The notes under the pieces: generated by a model
Seen by the model: the letters and a program-made list of their open reading frames with translations, nothing else
What the model was told of the DNA's origin: nothing
Database searches by the model: none
NCBI GenBank assembly: GCA_025963385.1
Contig: JAOPUT010000386.1
Span: 1-32,498 of the forward strand
DNA from: Mycobacterium sp.
Lineage (GTDB): Bacteria > Actinomycetota > Actinomycetes > Mycobacteriales > Mycobacteriaceae
Length of the DNA stretch: 32,498 nucleotides
Reading direction: 5' to 3'
Shown: piece by piece, positions 31,034 to 32,498 of the stretch
Numbering within the stretch: position 1 is the first letter of the stretch
Layout of the letters: the number at the start of each line of letters is the position of its first letter
Made by a program: the position numbers and the translations under genes

Positions 31034-32082
31034 TGACGCGGCGGACGGTGCTACACCTCGTCGGCTCGCCCGTCGACGAGTTCCACGCCGAGCTGTCCCG
31101 TCTCTACGCAGGTGCCTGCCTGGACGCAGTCGCCGATCCAGAGCACTACGACACGCGAGTGGCCTACGTGTCTCCCGACCGGTCATGGCGGTTTCCCGAC
31201 GGACTCGACGCCGCAGCTCTGCGCCGGGCGCCGTCCATGACCGCTGCCGAAGCCGTCGGGCACATAGCCGGCTCAGGCATCGACGTCATGGTGCCGCAGA
31301 TGTTCTGCCTGCCTGGGATGACCGCCTACCGGGCGCTGTTCGACGTCCTCGCCATTCCCTACGTCGGGAATCCGCCCGACGTCATGGCCACCGCCGCGGA
31401 CAAGGCCAAGACCAGGGCGATCGTCGGGGGCGCAGGCGTGGCCGTCCCGGCGGGGCGGGTGGTGTCACGCGGCGAGCGCCTGTCGGCAGCCCTGCCGGTG
31501 GTCGTCAAGCCGGTGGGCGCCGACAATTCCGTGGGGGTGTCGCTGGTGCGTGACCCCGACCAGTACGACGCGGCCATTCGGCTGGCGACTGCCCACGGCG
31601 GTACGGCGTTGGTCGAGTCCTACGTCGAACTCGGTCGCGAAGTGCGTTGCGGCATCGTCGTTCGCGATGGCGAGTTGGTGTGCCTTCCGCTGGAGGAGTA
31701 CGCGGTGGACCCCGTCACCAAGCCCATCCGCGGCCGTAACGACAAACTCGCCCGTACCGGTGACGGCGACCTGTACCTGGTGGCCAAGGACGACTCGCGG
31801 GCCTGGATCGTGCCACCGGACGACCCGGTCACCGCCCGTGTCTGGGAGGCGGCCCGAGCCAGTCACCTGGCGTTGGGATGCAGGCACTACAGCCTGTTCG
31901 ACTTCCGGATCGACCCGGAGGGCAATCCGTGGTTCCTGGAGGCGGGTCCCTACAATTCGTTCGCGCCCACCAGCGTCATTGCGGTGATGGCTGCGGCGGC
32001 GGGTATCGGTGTCCCCGAATTGTTCTCTGGGGCAATGGAAGAGCTCGCGAGGGAAGAGGTCCAGTGCGCTGTCTCCCGATGA
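31033..32082 (+). CDS. mysD: D-Ala-D-Ala-ligase-like enzyme forming disubstituted mycosporines (MysD type)
   Basis: A 349-residue ATP-grasp ligase of the D-alanine-D-alanine ligase superfamily. Segments are VLHLVGSPVDEFHAELSRLY at the N-terminus, PYVGNPPDVMATAADKAKTR, the ATP lysine in LPVVVKPVGADNSVGVSLV near 160, ESYVELGREVRCGIVV, and the closing metal/product strand SLFDFRIDPEGNPWFLEAG. The FLEAG-YNSF end replaces the ExN of true D-Ala-D-Ala ligases, arguing against a cell-wall role. MysD couples an amino acid (Ser, Thr or another) to mycosporine-glycine to give shinorine- or porphyra-334-like imines; which amino acid is used here is not readable. ATG 31033 shares one base with the MysC stop. 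No NRPS-type alternative (MysE) is present. Confidence 0.92.
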   Translation: MTRRTVLHLVGSPVDEFHAELSRLYAGACLDAVADPEHYDTRVAYVSPDRSWRFPDGLDAAALRRAPSMTAAEAVGHIAGSGIDVMVPQMFCLPGMTAYRALFDVLAIPYVGNPPDVMATAADKAKTRAIVGGAGVAVPAGRVVSRGERLSAALPVVVKPVGADNSVGVSLVRDPDQYDAAIRLATAHGGTALVESYVELGREVRCGIVVRDGELVCLPLEEYAVDPVTKPIRGRNDKLARTGDGDLYLVAKDDSRAWIVPPDDPVTARVWEAARASHLALGCRHYSLFDFRIDPEGNPWFLEAGPYNSFAPTSVIAVMAAAAGIGVPELFSGAMEELAREEVQCAVSR

Positions 32083-32498
32083 CGCCGGTGGGCGCGCAGG
32101 TGACCGGGTTGCGGGTGGGTCCGCTCGAGGATAGCCAGGTGCGCGTGGTGCGGGCATTGCTCGCCGAGCACGGCGTGCTCGTCATGCGCGGGCAAGTCGT
32201 CGACGACGAGGCGTTCACGATGTTCCTCCGCAGCTTCGGAGAGCTGGCCTTCACCGTGGGTGAGACCCCAGTTCCCGGTCGGCCGGACTTGAACCTGATC
32301 ACGAACGTCGGCCGGAGCGACCCGCCGCGCTCGACCTTCCACACGGACACCAGCTATGTCCGAAATCCGCCCGCCTACACGGCGTTACGCGCCGTGGCGG
32401 TGCCCGATCGCGGTGGACAGACGCTCTTCACCAACCAGTACCTGGCCCACGACTCACTGCCTGCAACACTTCGCCGCCAGCTCGAGGGACGGACCATC
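32064..32498 (+). CDS. TauD/TfdA-type Fe(II)/2-oxoglutarate oxygenase, 3' end cut by the window
   Basis: The first 145 residues of a TauD-like oxygenase. It has GAQVTGLRVGPL, the AEHGVLVMRGQ strand, FLRSFGELAF, and the iron-binding HxD in STFHTDTSYV (His93, Asp95), followed by PPAYTALRAVAVPDRGGQTLFTNQ. The distal His and the 2-oxoglutarate Arg lie beyond the end. GTG 32064 is preferred since GAGGGA (32049-32054) is well placed; it overlaps MysD by 19 bases. ATG 32079 would give an ATGA overlap instead. As last seen gene of the operon it is a likely tailoring enzyme; a known Fe(II)/2OG oxygenase (MysH) makes palythines from disubstituted mycosporines. Equal activity here is inference. Confidence 0.88.
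   Translation, partial: MRCLPMTPVGAQVTGLRVGPLEDSQVRVVRALLAEHGVLVMRGQVVDDEAFTMFLRSFGELAFTVGETPVPGRPDLNLITNVGRSDPPRSTFHTDTSYVRNPPAYTALRAVAVPDRGGQTLFTNQYLAHDSLPATLRRQLEGRTI

Noticed and set aside
31033..32082. D-alanine-D-alanine ligase of cell-wall synthesis
   Set aside because: The C-terminal metal strand has EAG in place of ExN, and the gene is embedded between mysC and an oxygenase gene, so the MysD assignment fits better.

Overview
The window is GC-rich DNA from a high-GC actinobacterium, most likely a Mycobacterium/Mycolicibacterium. Several proteins point that way: a WhiB6-type iron-sulfur regulator, an Rv1733c-type two-helix membrane protein, a beta-phosphoglucomutase plus GH65 pair arranged as in M. 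tuberculosis Rv3400-Rv3401, paired FadE-type acyl-CoA dehydrogenases, and SigF-like promoters of the GTTT-N15/16-GGGTA kind. Taxonomy is inferred from protein resemblance recalled from memory; no search was run.

Layout. (1) 1-5049, plus strand: two coupled acyl-CoA dehydrogenases (the first cut by the window edge), a DMT exporter, a TetR regulator with two copies of a GGACA-N2-TGTCC palindrome, and a thiolase-like/DUF35 pair resembling the Ltp2-type retro-aldolases. This looks like a CoA-thioester catabolic locus. (2) 5051-11371: a P-loop kinase and a metal-dependent amidohydrolase (minus), a divergent AraC regulator, then a TetR regulator facing a whiB6-like gene across two identical 19-bp repeats containing palindromes, an acyl-CoA synthetase and a SAM methyltransferase. 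(3) 11418-16785, minus: FmdB, formamidase and a membrane-tethered class III cyclase as a likely operon, a secreted repeat-bearing protein, and a D-aminoacylase-like amidohydrolase. (4) 16876-21692: a DMT-type transporter, a two-gene unit of related unknown proteins behind a consensus SigF-like promoter, an Rv1733c-like protein, and a Tat-exported purple-acid-phosphatase-like enzyme behind three 11-bp GTTCA repeats resembling a PHO box. (5) 21789-26097: beta-phosphoglucomutase and GH65 glycoside phosphorylase, then a ferredoxin-reductase-like flavoprotein.

(6) 26130-32498 is the highlight: an apparent mycosporine-like amino acid (UV sunscreen) cluster. A divergent TetR gene faces a plus-strand operon of a HAD-like protein without its catalytic aspartates, a sedoheptulose-7-phosphate cyclase (MysA type), an O-methyltransferase (MysB type), an ATP-grasp glycine ligase (MysC type), a D-Ala-D-Ala-ligase-like enzyme (MysD type) and a TauD-type Fe(II)/2-oxoglutarate oxygenase cut by the window end. 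From MysA on, every gene overlaps its neighbour by one to nineteen bases. Expected flow: sedoheptulose 7-phosphate to 2-demethyl-4-deoxygadusol, 4-deoxygadusol, mycosporine-glycine, a disubstituted imino-mycosporine, and then possibly an oxidatively tailored (palythine-like) product. The shared upstream region is AT-rich (about 41% GC over 26761-26835) and holds an 8-bp inverted repeat lying over the -35 of a near-consensus SigF-like promoter.

No tRNA, rRNA, CRISPR array, insertion sequence or phage gene was recognised, and no gene-free stretch exceeds about 210 bases.
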